The translations under genes and the position numbers were made by a program. A stretch of 64,000 nucleotides of DNA from Methylotenera sp. G11 (GTDB taxonomy: Bacteria > Pseudomonadota > Gammaproteobacteria > Burkholderiales > Methylophilaceae): NCBI RefSeq assembly GCF_000799735.1, contig NZ_JUHH01000001.1, positions 1,736,001-1,800,000 of the forward strand, written 5' to 3'. The notes beneath the pieces are model-generated. The model was not told where the DNA came from. It was given only the letters and a program-made list of their open reading frames with translations, and made no database searches. Shown here piece by piece: positions 35,783-46,074 of the stretch. Within the stretch, counting starts at the first letter, position 1; each line of letters begins with the position of its first letter.

Positions 35783-36211
35783 TTAGATGGTCAATGGTTG
35801 CGGTTGTTGCGCCGCATGGTCATGCTCACTACCAGCATATACCTTCATTTTTTTGATCATTGCATAACCTAAAGGACCTTTAGGCAACATGCCTTTAACT
35901 GCTTTTTCCAAAGCGCGACCTGGGAAACGGTCCTGCATTTTAGAGAATGTTGTGGTGGTGATACCACCTGGATAACCAGAGTGCCTGTGGTACAGCTTAC
36001 CCTCTGCTTTATTGCCAGTTACTTTTAATTTGTCGGCGTTAATCACGACAATGTAATCACCTGTATCTACGTGAGGTGTGTAAATGGCTTTATGTTTGCC
36101 GCGCAAACGGTGTGCAACTGCGCTAGCCAAACGGCCTAACACTAGGTCTGTGGCATCAACCACAAACCAGTCGCGCTTCACTTCATGTGACTTTGCTGAA
36201 AAGGTTTTCAT
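35783..36211 (-). CDS. rplM: Large-subunit ribosomal protein L13
   Basis: The 142-residue protein is full length. It opens [20 protein letters not shown] and has [17 protein letters not shown] and the conserved [18 protein letters not shown]. First gene of the rplM-rpsI operon, with a clear promoter at 36251-36280. Confidence 0.98.
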   Translation of the reverse strand: MKTFSAKSHEVKRDWFVVDATDLVLGRLASAVAHRLRGKHKAIYTPHVDTGDYIVVINADKLKVTGNKAEGKLYHRHSGYPGGITTTTFSKMQDRFPGRALEKAVKGMLPKGPLGYAMIKKMKVYAGSEHDHAAQQPQPLTI

Positions 36212-36250
36212 CGTGTTACCAATACTTGAGCTAAAAAAATTAAGAGGCGG

Positions 36251-36280
36251 ATTTTATTCCGAAACAATACACCCTGTCAA
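36251..36280 (-). promoter_or_regulatory. Promoter of rplM-rpsI
   Basis: Minus-strand TTGACA (36275-36280), 18-nt spacer, TAAAAT (36251-36256), about 40 nt before the rplM start. Confidence 0.75.
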
Positions 36281-36532
36281 ATACAATTATGCCTAAACAT
36301 GCGTTTTTTTCTAACAAAGCATCGCTTGCCAGCAAGAAACCCGCTGCGGCAAATTGTAATGCAATGTAAATCATTGTGTTACAGCAGTATAACCGATGTT
36401 TCCACACCGTATAATACAACTGGTATAAATCATGCTTGTTCCTGCACTGACAAGGCTTGAACAATCAGCCGGGATGCTCGCTGACTGATAATAATACCAT
36501 TAAGAAATTTTACCAAGAAATTAGCTTACCAA
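36281..36532. other. Intergenic stretch between rplM and fimV
   Basis: I see no gene here. A TATAAT at 36410-36415 on the plus strand could serve as the fimV -10, but no good -35 accompanies it. Confidence 0.4.
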
Positions 36533-38653
36533 TTGAAAATAAAAAACATTCTGCGATTTTCCTTATTTTTATTGCCGGCCTATTGCAACCTGGGCCAGGC
36601 ATTTGGTTTGAACGATGCCATCGTCACATCGAGCCTGGGAGAACCTTTAATTGCCCAGATCAATATTACTGATGTCGAAAAATCGCCAGATATCAGCTGT
36701 TTTTCAATAACCGACGCCAATTCCCCACCAGCCTTCACTAAAGCCTCGCTTGCCATTAAACATCAGGCCAGCGGCTATCAACTCACCATCAAAAGCCCGC
36801 AAGCAATCACTGAGCCCATCATTAACCTGCGCGTTGTCCACCATTGCGAACCGAACATACATCGGGATTATGTCGTGCTACTGGACCCGCCGCTGCTGAA
36901 TGACACTAACGCCAGGGGCGTTGATGCCAAAGATGCTGACGCCAAAACAGAACCAACGCAAGCTGCAAACAATACGAACATGCCAGCATCCGCACTTTAT
37001 GCTGCAAATGGGACCATCAACAAAAAGAAGAAAAAATCCCCTAAAACGGCCTCATCGTCCAGCCTGGATAAAAAGTTGACGGCAACTTACACCGGCCAAC
37101 CCCAAGCGGCAGACAAGTCCGGCAATCAAGTCGAAGTCAAATCCAGGCCATATCTCAGCATTTCAGGCGGCCACCCTCCGTCAGGACAGCTCCTGCCATC
37201 AGGACAAGACCTGACGCTCCCGAAACTCGGCCTGAAGCTCGAAACCAGGCTTAATCTGTCGCGTGCAGAAAACACGCTGCCACCAAGCTCAACGGATGTG
37301 ATAGATGAAATCACAGCGATGGATAATCGCCTGGCGCTTTTAAAAACGCAGATCATCAGCCTGCAGGACAAAAACGAGAAACTTGAAGCCGATGCCGCCA
37401 ATGCCGAAAAAAAATTGCAAGAATCCACAAAGACACTGCGGATCACGGCTGGCTTGATTGCGCTGTTTGCATTGCTGGCATCCGCCGCATGGCTGCGTCG
37501 CCAGCTGGTACATGCACGCAAGGTAAAATCCGCACTTAGCTGGTTTGATAACCGTGATTCCGCGGACGCGACCGACAACGTTACCGATACGGCCACGACA
37601 CCTGCCGGCGACACAAGAAATGCAGGCTTTAATGATGCCTTTGATGAAAGCCCAGGCTTTGACATCGCATCGGGGTTTAGTACGCAGCCTGCAAACGCTG
37701 CACTGGCGACCTCCATCAACGGCAATCATGAAGATATTCTGGAAAGCGTGGATGTGCTGATTGAATACGGGCGCTCCGGCCTGGCGATTCACCTCCTGCA
37801 GGACCATCTTGACGACCACCCTTCGGAGTCACCTAAAATCTGGCTTAAGCTGCTGTCACTGATTGCTGCACATGGCTCCGAAACCGACTACACGCAAACT
37901 GTTGCAGAGTGTAGTCGTTACTATCGCATCCATATGCCGGGTTTTGCTGAAGCAAGGAAAACCGGCACCGCCACTATAGAAGACTTTCCATACATCACCA
38001 AAGAGCTCGAAACGGCATGGGGCTCTGCTGCTGCCGTGGAATTGCTTGATGACCTGATCTACAACAGTGAATCGCAGCCGGAAGAAGGCTTTGAACCAGA
38101 GATATTTGAACAGCTGTTCATGTTAAGGCAAATTGCCGAGACCCTTAATAACACTCCAACCGCTACAGATGAAACAGCCAAGCCGGCAGCCGTTAATACG
38201 AATGGCGGCAACCCCAAGCCCGGCAATACAGAATCCCCTGCTGCGCCATCGCAGGCCGTAGCCGGCTTTATGACTGGTCCCATGATGAATGTTTACGAAA
38301 CCACAGCGGAGGAACTGCCGGCAAACTGGTATGACGCACTCCCGCAAACCACGCCATCAGCACAGGCCTTCCCGACGTTAGACTTTGCAAGTGAAACCAC
38401 TCAATACCCACCCGCTGAAACAACAAACGCCGATACAGCGCCCGAAGCTGCCGCGCAGGCTGGCTTTGAAACCTCCGATCAATTACCGGAGGCCAAACGG
38501 ATTTTGGAAGCACCCGAGATTGATTTTTCACAGCATATCAAGGCGGCCGCCGACACCCAGGAAAGCACGGCAACCGTAACCGACGGCAAACAGCCAAAAA
38601 GGATTGTGAAAGACTCCAACCTGATTGATTGGGTTCTAACAGATGAAAACTGA
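36533..38653 (+). CDS. fimV: FimV/HubP-type polar membrane protein
   Basis: A large inner-membrane protein of the group that organises type IV pili and cell poles. The 706 residues begin with a signal-like hydrophobic segment, followed directly by the FimV N-terminal domain (FGLNDAIVTSSLGEPLIAQI). A low-complexity region, a coiled coil (about 262-302), a membrane span (TAGLIALFALLASAAWL, about 305-322) and a long acidic cytoplasmic part follow. A TPR-like segment includes VDVLIEYGRSGLAIHLLQDH. The end RIVKDSNLIDWVLTDEN is a typical FimV tail. I do not see the usual LysM domain. The start is a TTG without a strong ribosome site. No pilus genes lie next to it. Confidence 0.85.
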   Translation: MKIKNILRFSLFLLPAYCNLGQAFGLNDAIVTSSLGEPLIAQINITDVEKSPDISCFSITDANSPPAFTKASLAIKHQASGYQLTIKSPQAITEPIINLRVVHHCEPNIHRDYVVLLDPPLLNDTNARGVDAKDADAKTEPTQAANNTNMPASALYAANGTINKKKKKSPKTASSSSLDKKLTATYTGQPQAADKSGNQVEVKSRPYLSISGGHPPSGQLLPSGQDLTLPKLGLKLETRLNLSRAENTLPPSSTDVIDEITAMDNRLALLKTQIISLQDKNEKLEADAANAEKKLQESTKTLRITAGLIALFALLASAAWLRRQLVHARKVKSALSWFDNRDSADATDNVTDTATTPAGDTRNAGFNDAFDESPGFDIASGFSTQPANAALATSINGNHEDILESVDVLIEYGRSGLAIHLLQDHLDDHPSESPKIWLKLLSLIAAHGSETDYTQTVAECSRYYRIHMPGFAEARKTGTATIEDFPYITKELETAWGSAAAVELLDDLIYNSESQPEEGFEPEIFEQLFMLRQIAETLNNTPTATDETAKPAAVNTNGGNPKPGNTESPAAPSQAVAGFMTGPMMNVYETTAEELPANWYDALPQTTPSAQAFPTLDFASETTQYPPAETTNADTAPEAAAQAGFETSDQLPEAKRILEAPEIDFSQHIKAAADTQESTATVTDGKQPKRIVKDSNLIDWVLTDEN

Positions 38654-38682
38654 GCTATCGAACACGATGCAGCCGACAGTCA

Positions 38683-39552
38683 TTAAGCCTGGTAATTGAA
38701 TACCACGCCGCAAAAGACAAACAGCCCAAACCAGTTATTGCCTAAAAAAGCCTTAAAGCAATTTTTTCTATCGCGGCCTTTAATCAGGAAATAGTGATAG
38801 ATAGCGACGCAGGATGCGGCTAACAGCCCTGCATAATAATAAGCGCTCATTTCCAGATATGCCCCGGCAACAGCCAGCAGCAAGAGCGTCGCCGCATAGC
38901 ACATCATCACTGCGATAATGTCATAACGCCCGAAAGTGATTGCGGAAGATCTGATGCCGATTTTCAAATCATCTTCACGATCCACCATGGCGTACTCGGT
39001 ATCGTAAGCAATCGCCCAGAACACATTTGCCAGCAGCAGCAGCCAGGCAACTACCGGCACATCATTATGGATGGCGGCAAAAGCCATTGGAATACCGAAA
39101 CCGAAGGCGACCCCCAGGTAAGCCTGCGGCATTGCAAAAAAGCGCTTGGTCAACGGATAGGTGATTGCCAGGAATAATGCCGCGACCGACAGCTTGACGG
39201 TGAGCGGATTCAGCAGGCTCACCAAGCCAAAAGCCACCAGGCTTAGCGCGGCAGCTAACAAATAAGCCTCTTTCCTGCTGGCTTCACGATTAGGCAGCGG
39301 CCGGTATTGTGTACGCTCGACATCGCCGTCAAATTTCTGGTCGGCAATATCGTTCATGACGCAGCCGGCACTGCGCATCAGCACCGTGCCTAAAATAAAC
39401 AGCCCAACCACAAACCAGTCCGGCCTGCCGTTTCCTGCGATCAGCAACGCCCACAGCGTCGGCCACAGCAGCAGCAGAATACCGATAGGCTTATCCAGCC
39501 GCGTTAAGCGGATGTAGACATCAAATTTTTTTCTCACAGCAGTCAATCGCAT
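38683..39552 (-). CDS. ubiA: 4-hydroxybenzoate polyprenyltransferase
   Basis: Attaches the isoprenoid tail to 4-hydroxybenzoate, the second step of ubiquinone synthesis, in the inner membrane. The 289-residue protein has about eight hydrophobic spans. It carries the first Asp-rich motif NDIADQKFD with the following R, and the second motif VDREDDLKIG, which bind Mg-diphosphate. The preceding gene ubiC makes its substrate. The gap to ubiC is 44 nt, so they are probably cotranscribed. Confidence 0.96.
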   Translation of the reverse strand: MRLTAVRKKFDVYIRLTRLDKPIGILLLLWPTLWALLIAGNGRPDWFVVGLFILGTVLMRSAGCVMNDIADQKFDGDVERTQYRPLPNREASRKEAYLLAAALSLVAFGLVSLLNPLTVKLSVAALFLAITYPLTKRFFAMPQAYLGVAFGFGIPMAFAAIHNDVPVVAWLLLLANVFWAIAYDTEYAMVDREDDLKIGIRSSAITFGRYDIIAVMMCYAATLLLLAVAGAYLEMSAYYYAGLLAASCVAIYHYFLIKGRDRKNCFKAFLGNNWFGLFVFCGVVFNYQA

Positions 39553-39596
39553 TCAATTAATCGGTATCAAACATTAACAGCGGGTCCGTTCAAAAC

Positions 39597-40160
39597 TCAC
39601 TCCAGGCCCGGCAGGAAAACCTCGGTGACCATAATACTAGCGCAGTTCAAACTGAATATAGAGCGGCGCGCCCACAAATACTCCGGCCTACCCGCCACAT
39701 GGCGTATGGCCTCCCGGTATAAGGCATGGGTCGCTGTCAGTTTTTTATAACGCAAAGGTGTACGCTTTACCTTGGGACTTGCAAACAGAACGGCTCCCAG
39801 CGGCTTATTGCCTAACCTGCCCAGGCTTCGCCATTCACCTTGCAGGCTTCTGCGCGGCAAAACGCTGTGTGCGAACACAACCGGCCTGCCATTTCCATAC
39901 AAGAGCACTTGGCGAACCTGCGCACTGTCATTGGCGGTCATATGCAGCAAGGCAGCTTCTTCAAACGCCGGTTTACGGTACCTGACACAGACCGGCTTAA
40001 CATGGAAATCAGGGTATCTTTGCTGAAGCCTGGCCGTCAACGAGCCCCTTTCTATGAGCCAGCGATGGTATTGATGGCTTGCCAACGGCAGGTTAAGCCA
40101 GCGTTGCCGACTATGAGAGAATATTTGATTGATTTTCACAATGGAATTATCGCATAGCAT
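39597..40160 (-). CDS. ubiC: Chorismate-pyruvate lyase
   Basis: Converts chorismate to 4-hydroxybenzoate and pyruvate, entry to ubiquinone synthesis. The 187-residue protein matches UbiC in length and in the segments WLIERGSLTARLQ, the conserved R followed by hydrophobic strands (VFAHSVLPRRSL, containing the substrate-binding R) and the terminal ITVTEVFLP-like glutamate (IMVTEVFLPGLE). UbiC is a diverged family, but the pairing with ubiA supports it. It lies 68 nt after recG. Confidence 0.9.
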   Translation of the reverse strand: MLCDNSIVKINQIFSHSRQRWLNLPLASHQYHRWLIERGSLTARLQQRYPDFHVKPVCVRYRKPAFEEAALLHMTANDSAQVRQVLLYGNGRPVVFAHSVLPRRSLQGEWRSLGRLGNKPLGAVLFASPKVKRTPLRYKKLTATHALYREAIRHVAGRPEYLWARRSIFSLNCASIMVTEVFLPGLE

Positions 40161-40228
40161 CGCCTGGCTTACATGCCTGCAGGCGCCCTGTTTTCACATC
40201 GGCACCAATCCGGCTGTGCCATGCCGCG

Positions 40229-42268
40229 TTAAACCTTGACCAGGTCACCCGCACTGCTCATCCATCGATCAAGATGCGCTTCCACTTGCTGCGGATGCTT
40301 TTCCAACAAACCATCCGCTACAGATTTAGCCGCTTCCAGCAGATCGGCATCCCGTTCCAGATCAGCGATCCTGAGCATGGGCACGCCACTCTGACGCACC
40401 CCCAACAGCTCTCCGGGGCCTCTTATATGCAGATCGGCCTGCGCGATCGCAAAGCCATCATTACTCTCATAAATCACCTTGAGCCGTGCCCGCGCGGTTT
40501 CTGAAAGCTTATTCTGGTACAGCAGGATACACGTGCTTTTTGCCGCACCGCGGCCTACGCGTCCACGAAGCTGATGCAGCTGCGACAAGCCCATGCGCTC
40601 GGCATGCTCGATCACCATCAGGCTGGCATTCGGTACATCGACACCGACCTCGATCACCGTGGTTGCCACCAGCAGCTGCAATTCACCCGCACTGAACGCC
40701 GCCATGACTGCCTGCTTTTCTGCCGGCTTCATGCGCCCATGCACCAGCCCTATCTTCAGTTCCGGAAATTCATTCTGCATCAAGGCAAAAGTATCGTTGG
40801 CGGTAGCCAGCTGCAAGGCCTCGGACTCCTCGATCAAAGGGCACACCCAGTATGCCTGATTGCCTTGCAGACAAGCCTCGCGCACACGCTGCAATATTTC
40901 ATCACGCCTGCTATCGGAAATTAATTTGGTCACGATAGGCGAGCGCCCCGGCGGCAGTTCATCAATCACGGATACGTCCAGATCCGCGTAATAACTCATG
41001 GATAGCGTGCGCGGTATCGGCGTTGCACTCATCATGAGCTGATGCGGCTCCGGCTGCCCCTTCTGCCGCAATGCCAGACGCTGGTGCACACCAAAGCGAT
41101 GCTGCTCATCAATGATAGCCAGACCCAGGTTCCTGAACCTGACCGCATCCTGAAACAAGGCATGCGTGCCGACCACGAACTGCGCACTGCCATCGGCAAT
41201 CCCCGCCAGTGCCGCTTCACGTTCTTTTTTGGTCTGGCTGCCTGTCAGCCAGGTGATTTGTATATTCAGCGGCGTCAGCCAACCCAGCATCTTCCGGTAA
41301 TGCTGTTCTGCCAGGATCTCGGTTGGCGCCATGAACGCGACCTGCCAGTTATTCTCTATGCTCTGCAATGCGGCCATGCAGGCCACGATGGTTTTGCCGC
41401 TGCCGACATCGCCCTGCAACAGCCTTTGCATCGGGTGCGGCTGCGTCAGATCCTGCTCAATTTCCAGGGCGACTTTCTGCTGCGCCTGCGTCAATGCGAA
41501 CGGCAACGATTTTAACAATGCCGAGACTAACAGCCTGGAACGGCTGAACTGTGGCGCACTTACGCTGCGGCGCCGTGCATAATGCTTACGCATGGAAAGC
41601 TGCTGCGCGAGCAGCTCATCGAAAGCCAGCCGGCGCCAGTAAGGACTTTCCTTGTTTTCCAAGGCCTGCAAAACAGAATCCGGCGGCGGATTGTGCAATG
41701 CGCGCAGACTATCCGCAAAGGCCGGCAGGCGCATGTCCCGGTATAGCCTGGCTGGCAATGTTTCCTGCATGCAATTCTGCGCGAGCGCAATGCCGATGGC
41801 CTTGCGCAGGCTTGGCTGCGTCAGCCCGGCCACAGTGGGATAAACCGGCGTCAGCGTCTCTGCCACCTCGGTTTTCAGGCCGACAGCTTTAGTGCTGGGA
41901 TGCACCATCTCGTATCCGAAAAAACCGCTGCGCACTTCACCGTAAACGCGCAGCTTGGCGCCCACTTTAAGTGCTGCGATCTGGCTGGGGTAAAAATTCA
42001 GGAAGCGCAAAGTCAGCTGACCGCTCATGTCTTCCAATTTAGCGATCAGTGCTTTGCGCGGTTTATAGGCAACCTCGGCATGGATAATCTCACCCTCCAC
42101 CTGCGCGGCATCACCGGCACGCAGGTCACGTATGGCGGTGATGCGTGTTTCATCGATGTAGCGCAGCGGCAAATGCAGCAGCAGCGCATGCACACTGGAA
42201 ATACCCAGCTTGGCCAGGTTGGTGATGAGGGGCTTGCTGAAAGCCTTGATTTCAGTCAGCTCACGCAT
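40229..42268 (-). CDS. recG: ATP-dependent DNA helicase RecG
   Basis: Superfamily 2 helicase that remodels stalled replication forks and Holliday junctions. The 679-residue protein has the N-terminal wedge domain with its OB fold (about 50-140). Helicase motifs follow: Walker A GDVGSGKT, motif II DEQH, motif III SATPIP, and motif VI with QLRGRVGRG. The end with DLLEAAKSVADGLL is also typical. Full length for the family. It sits in the minus-strand series after spoT and ridA, as in many proteobacteria. Confidence 0.97.
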   Translation of the reverse strand: MRELTEIKAFSKPLITNLAKLGISSVHALLLHLPLRYIDETRITAIRDLRAGDAAQVEGEIIHAEVAYKPRKALIAKLEDMSGQLTLRFLNFYPSQIAALKVGAKLRVYGEVRSGFFGYEMVHPSTKAVGLKTEVAETLTPVYPTVAGLTQPSLRKAIGIALAQNCMQETLPARLYRDMRLPAFADSLRALHNPPPDSVLQALENKESPYWRRLAFDELLAQQLSMRKHYARRRSVSAPQFSRSRLLVSALLKSLPFALTQAQQKVALEIEQDLTQPHPMQRLLQGDVGSGKTIVACMAALQSIENNWQVAFMAPTEILAEQHYRKMLGWLTPLNIQITWLTGSQTKKEREAALAGIADGSAQFVVGTHALFQDAVRFRNLGLAIIDEQHRFGVHQRLALRQKGQPEPHQLMMSATPIPRTLSMSYYADLDVSVIDELPPGRSPIVTKLISDSRRDEILQRVREACLQGNQAYWVCPLIEESEALQLATANDTFALMQNEFPELKIGLVHGRMKPAEKQAVMAAFSAGELQLLVATTVIEVGVDVPNASLMVIEHAERMGLSQLHQLRGRVGRGAAKSTCILLYQNKLSETARARLKVIYESNDGFAIAQADLHIRGPGELLGVRQSGVPMLRIADLERDADLLEAAKSVADGLLEKHPQQVEAHLDRWMSSAGDLVKV

Positions 42269-42357
42269 TCTAAATAAAGACTTTCAGCCAGAACATATGG
42301 GATGAAGTTAGCAGCGATGTTAAAAACTACGCTTAACCGCACAAGCTGCTGATGAAA

Positions 42358-42750
42358 TTACAAAACAATTACGCCATCCGCTTCAACCAATGCGCCGCGC
42401 GGCAATGAAGCCACACCTACCGCGGCACGCGCCGGGTAAGGCTGGCTGAAGTACTCTGCCATGATCGTGTTCACGAGGGCAAAATGTGATAGATCGGTTA
42501 AAAAGATATTCAGTTTCACCACATCGCCCAGGTTGCCGCCAGCCGCTTCCGCAACGGCTTTAAGGTTTGTGAACACGCGATGCACCTGCGCTTCGATCCC
42601 CTCCACCAATTGCATGCTAGCCGGATCAAGACCGATCTGGCCTGACAAATACACGGTGTTGCCTACCTTAACCGCCTGTGAATAGGTGCCGATGGCAGCC
42701 GGTGCGCCTTGGGTCTGAATGATCTGTTTTGAATTTGATTGAGTCGTCAT
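42358..42750 (-). CDS. ridA: RidA family enamine/imine deaminase
   Basis: Hydrolyses reactive enamine intermediates made by PLP enzymes. The 130-residue protein has [20 protein letters not shown], the family signature near residue 20-40, and the C-terminal catalytic-arginine segment [21 protein letters not shown] chose ATG 42750 because the upstream in-frame extension is unlike the family. It follows spoT by 46 nt, a common pairing. Confidence 0.94.
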   Translation of the reverse strand: MTTQSNSKQIIQTQGAPAAIGTYSQAVKVGNTVYLSGQIGLDPASMQLVEGIEAQVHRVFTNLKAVAEAAGGNLGDVVKLNIFLTDLSHFALVNTIMAEYFSQPYPARAAVGVASLPRGALVEADGVIVL

Positions 42751-42796
42751 AATTAAGTGATTACTTGGTTGAAAATGAGTTATTGCAAATGAATTG

Positions 42797-45043
42797 CTAG
42801 GCACTGGCCTTGTTGGCTGTGGCCTTGGTGCTGATATTGCCTTTGGTGCGATTGATGCGCACCACGTCAGGTATTTTACGCAAGCCGCGCATCAGGTCCG
42901 CCAGATGCACACGATTTTTCACCTGCACGGTGAAATACAGGTTTGCATAAGCGCTGCCGTCCGCCTCTTCTACACTGACGCTATCGATATTTGAACCTGC
43001 ATCCGCAATGCCTGCAGCGATTTTTGCCAGCATGCCCGGCTGGTTGGCCACGGTCAGGTTAAGGTTGGTCTTGAACAGGCGCGTGTTTTCCGGCTCCCAC
43101 TCTACATCCAGCCACTTATCGGGGTCGAGTTTGAATTTGCGTACGCTCGGGCAATCATGGGTATGAATCACCAGGCCTTTATCTTTGTTGATAAAGCCCA
43201 GGATCGGGTCGCCCGGAATCGGATGGCAGCAAGGCGCGAACATCACGGCCATGCCCTCGGTGCCGCGCACGGTGATCGTATCCAGCGCTTTTGCCGGCAG
43301 CTTGGTATGTTTCTCCAGGTGGCCGTCCGTGGTGGCAACCAGCTGATGGGCCACCATGACATTCTGGCGCTTGCCGAGGCCGATCTCTGACAGGATCTCT
43401 GATTTTGTAATGACACCGTAATCACGCATCAGTTTTAACCAGTTCTCATCGGAAATCTGCTTGGGATCCACATGCAGTGCCCGCAAAGCCTGGTTCAACA
43501 GGCGCTCGCCGATTTGCGCCGCTTCGCTGGAACGCTGGGATTTAAGGAAGTGCCGTATATGCGCACGTGCCCGGCCGGTCACCACATAATTCAGCCAGGC
43601 TGGGTTCGGCTTGGCAAGCGAGCCGGTAATGATCTCGACATGGTCACCGTTCTTCAGCTCGGTACGCAGCGGCGCCAGTTCATGGTTGATACGTACCGCA
43701 ACGCAGCTGTTACCGATATCGGAATGCACCGCATAAGCAAAATCAACCGCTGTGGCACGCTTCGGCAATGCCAGGATACTGCCCTTGGGCGTAAATACAT
43801 AGACCTCGTCCGGAAACAGGTCGATTTTAAGGTGCTCCAGGAAATCCAGCGAGTCGGAACTTTCGTTCTGGATATCCAGCAGGCGCTGCAGCCACTGGTG
43901 CGTCTGCTGCTGCAATACCGTCAATTGCGCATCGCTTGATTTATACAGCCAGTGCGCAGCCACACCCGCATCTGCAATATTGTGCATTTCAGCGCTGCGG
44001 ATCTGCACTTCGATCGGTGTGCCAAACGGCCCCAGCAGCGTGGTATGCAGGGACTGATAGCCGTTGGCCTTGGGTATGGCAATATAATCCTTGAACTTGC
44101 TGGGAATAGGCTTGTACAGCGCATGCAGCGCCCCCAGTGCCAGATAGCAGCCGGGCAGATCTTTCACGATGACTCGAAATCCATAGATGTCATAGACCTG
44201 TGAAAACGGCGTTGCCTGCCGCGTCATTTTTCTGTAAATGCTGTAGAGATGCTTTTCGCGCCCGGTGACTTCTGCATCCACATGGAACACTTTAAGCTGG
44301 TGCTGGATGGACTCCAGCACCTTGCTGATGACTTCCTTGCGGTTGCCGCGTGCCGCCATGACCGCTTTGGAAATCGCGCTGTAGCGCATCGGATGCAGAT
44401 ACTGGAAACTTAAATCTTCAAGCGCCTGGTAAACCGAGTTCAGGCCAAGCCGGTTCGCAATCGGCGCATAAATATCCAGGGTTTCCTTAGCGATCAGCCT
44501 CTGCTTTTCCGGCCGCATGGCTTCCAGCGTCTGCATGTTATGCAGGCGGTCAGCCAGCTTGACCAGTATCACCCGCACATCCTGCGACATGGCGAGCAGC
44601 ATTTTGCGGAAATTCTCTGCCTGCGCTTCGCTGGCGCTCTGGAACTCGATCTTGTCGAGCTTGGTCACGCCATCTACAAGCTCGGCAACCTGCAGGCCGA
44701 ATTTCTCTTTGATATCGAGCGTAGTGATTGATGTATCTTCCACCACATCGTGCAGCAGCGCCGCCAGGATCGTAGGCACATCCATGTGCAGGTCAGCCAG
44801 TATGCAGGCCACTGACACCGGATGCGTAATATAAGGCTCACCGGTCTTGCGCACTACACCTTCATGCGCCTTGTCGGCGTAGCGATAGCCTTCAAATACC
44901 AGCTCAATATCCTGGGGTTTGAAATACTGCTTGAGACGTATGCTTAAGGCTGAGCCCTCACTGTCCGCAGGCAGCAAGGGAGCCGGACTTGATTTTGATA
45001 TTTCCGCTTTAAGGTTTTGTGCGGCTTTTGGCATGGCATTCAC
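42797..45043 (-). CDS. spoT: Bifunctional (p)ppGpp synthetase/hydrolase SpoT
   Basis: Makes and breaks the stringent-response nucleotide. The 748 residues hold a hydrolase HD domain with intact metal residues (H74 in YITHP, HDVVED at 98-103). A synthetase domain (about 250-365, [32 protein letters not shown]), a TGS domain ([19 protein letters not shown]) and a C-terminal ACT domain ([20 protein letters not shown]) follow. Both active sites look complete. It sits between rpoZ and ridA, the standard gmk-rpoZ-spoT order. Several betaproteobacteria also have a separate RelA, which is not in this window. Confidence 0.97.
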   Translation of the reverse strand: MNAMPKAAQNLKAEISKSSPAPLLPADSEGSALSIRLKQYFKPQDIELVFEGYRYADKAHEGVVRKTGEPYITHPVSVACILADLHMDVPTILAALLHDVVEDTSITTLDIKEKFGLQVAELVDGVTKLDKIEFQSASEAQAENFRKMLLAMSQDVRVILVKLADRLHNMQTLEAMRPEKQRLIAKETLDIYAPIANRLGLNSVYQALEDLSFQYLHPMRYSAISKAVMAARGNRKEVISKVLESIQHQLKVFHVDAEVTGREKHLYSIYRKMTRQATPFSQVYDIYGFRVIVKDLPGCYLALGALHALYKPIPSKFKDYIAIPKANGYQSLHTTLLGPFGTPIEVQIRSAEMHNIADAGVAAHWLYKSSDAQLTVLQQQTHQWLQRLLDIQNESSDSLDFLEHLKIDLFPDEVYVFTPKGSILALPKRATAVDFAYAVHSDIGNSCVAVRINHELAPLRTELKNGDHVEIITGSLAKPNPAWLNYVVTGRARAHIRHFLKSQRSSEAAQIGERLLNQALRALHVDPKQISDENWLKLMRDYGVITKSEILSEIGLGKRQNVMVAHQLVATTDGHLEKHTKLPAKALDTITVRGTEGMAVMFAPCCHPIPGDPILGFINKDKGLVIHTHDCPSVRKFKLDPDKWLDVEWEPENTRLFKTNLNLTVANQPGMLAKIAAGIADAGSNIDSVSVEEADGSAYANLYFTVQVKNRVHLADLMRGLRKIPDVVRINRTKGNISTKATANKASA

Positions 45044-45090
45044 TACGGAACGGTTATTTGGCTTGCTGAGGTTAACAGCGCACCGGCATG

Positions 45091-45303
45091 TTAAGCGTGT
45101 ATGCGTCCCAGAACTTCAACCCCTACCTTGCCGGCAGCAATTTCACGCAATGCGATCACCGTGGATTTATCACGCGTGTTCTGCACATTGACCAGCGGCT
45201 CTGAACCGTTATGCAGCTGACGCGCGCGGTAGGCGGCAACCAATGTCAGTTCAAAACGGTTAGGGATTTTTTCCAAGCAATCATCTACTGTAATACGTGC
45301 CAT
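45091..45303 (-). CDS. rpoZ: RNA polymerase omega subunit
   Basis: The 70-residue omega subunit helps assemble RNA polymerase and, in proteobacteria, forms part of a ppGpp site. It opens [19 protein letters not shown], with ARQLHNG and the [12 protein letters not shown] helix. It lies between gmk and spoT with gaps of 45 and 47 nt. Confidence 0.97.
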   Translation of the reverse strand: MARITVDDCLEKIPNRFELTLVAAYRARQLHNGSEPLVNVQNTRDKSTVIALREIAAGKVGVEVLGRIHA

Positions 45304-45348
45304 ATTGATCTATTCCTATTTGTTTAATTAAAACGCTTAACGAGCGAA

Positions 45349-45960
45349 TTAAGTGAGTGTCTCAATTAGTGCAGCATAGCGCTGCAACTGTTTGGCGGCT
45401 ATCAGCCGGCGTGAACGAATGACTGCACGGATATCCTGCAGCGCTTCTTCAAAATAATGGTTAATTGTAACATAATCGAACTCCCCTACGTGGCTCATTT
45501 CCTCGCGCGCAGCGGCAACCCGCCTGGAAATGGTTTCCTGACTGTCCTGCCCCCTGCTGTTCAGGCGCTGCTCCAGTGTTTCGATGGATGGCGGCAGCAC
45601 GAATATGCTGATGGCATCAGGATACAGGTGCCGCACCTGCTGTGCCCCCTGCCAGTCGATCTCAAGAATCACGTCTTGCCCGGCTTTCAGCGGGGCGTCC
45701 ACCGCACATTGCGATGTGCCGTAGCGCGCGCCATGCACATGTGCGCTTTCAAGAAACTGTGCCTCGCCCAGCATGAGCATGAACGTAGGCTCGTCTACAA
45801 AGTGGTAATCCACACCACTCGCCTCTCCCGGCCTGGGTTTGCGTGTCGTGTGCGAAATCGAAAGTGTTACGTTCCTGTCTTCAGCAAGCAGAGCCTTGAT
45901 CAGGCTGGTTTTGCCCGCGCCTGAAGGTGCTGAAATAATAAAAAGATTGCCTGACGTCAT
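45349..45960 (-). CDS. gmk: Guanylate kinase
   Basis: Phosphorylates GMP to GDP. The 203-residue protein has the P-loop SAPSGAGKTSLIKALL (about 11-26). The GMP-binding region includes TRKPRPGEASGVDYHFV and YGTSQCAVDAPLKAGQDVIL, and the lid RLNSRGQDSQETISRRVAAA. Full length. First of the gmk-rpoZ-spoT series. Confidence 0.97.
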   Translation of the reverse strand: MTSGNLFIISAPSGAGKTSLIKALLAEDRNVTLSISHTTRKPRPGEASGVDYHFVDEPTFMLMLGEAQFLESAHVHGARYGTSQCAVDAPLKAGQDVILEIDWQGAQQVRHLYPDAISIFVLPPSIETLEQRLNSRGQDSQETISRRVAAAREEMSHVGEFDYVTINHYFEEALQDIRAVIRSRRLIAAKQLQRYAALIETLT

Positions 45961-46074
45961 ATCAATAATACCGATCTAAATTTGCATAGCGCTAAAAACT
46001 CACAATAAACCATCAGCTTAGCTTTGCAAAGAATTCATTTATCAAAATCTACCGTAATGCCTGATGGCCGGTGC

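Noticed and set aside
37126-37725. 199-codon open frame antisense to fimV
   Set aside because: It is serine- and alanine-rich shadow coding from the low-complexity fimV region. The plus-strand frame has a signal peptide, domain order and stop consistent with FimV.
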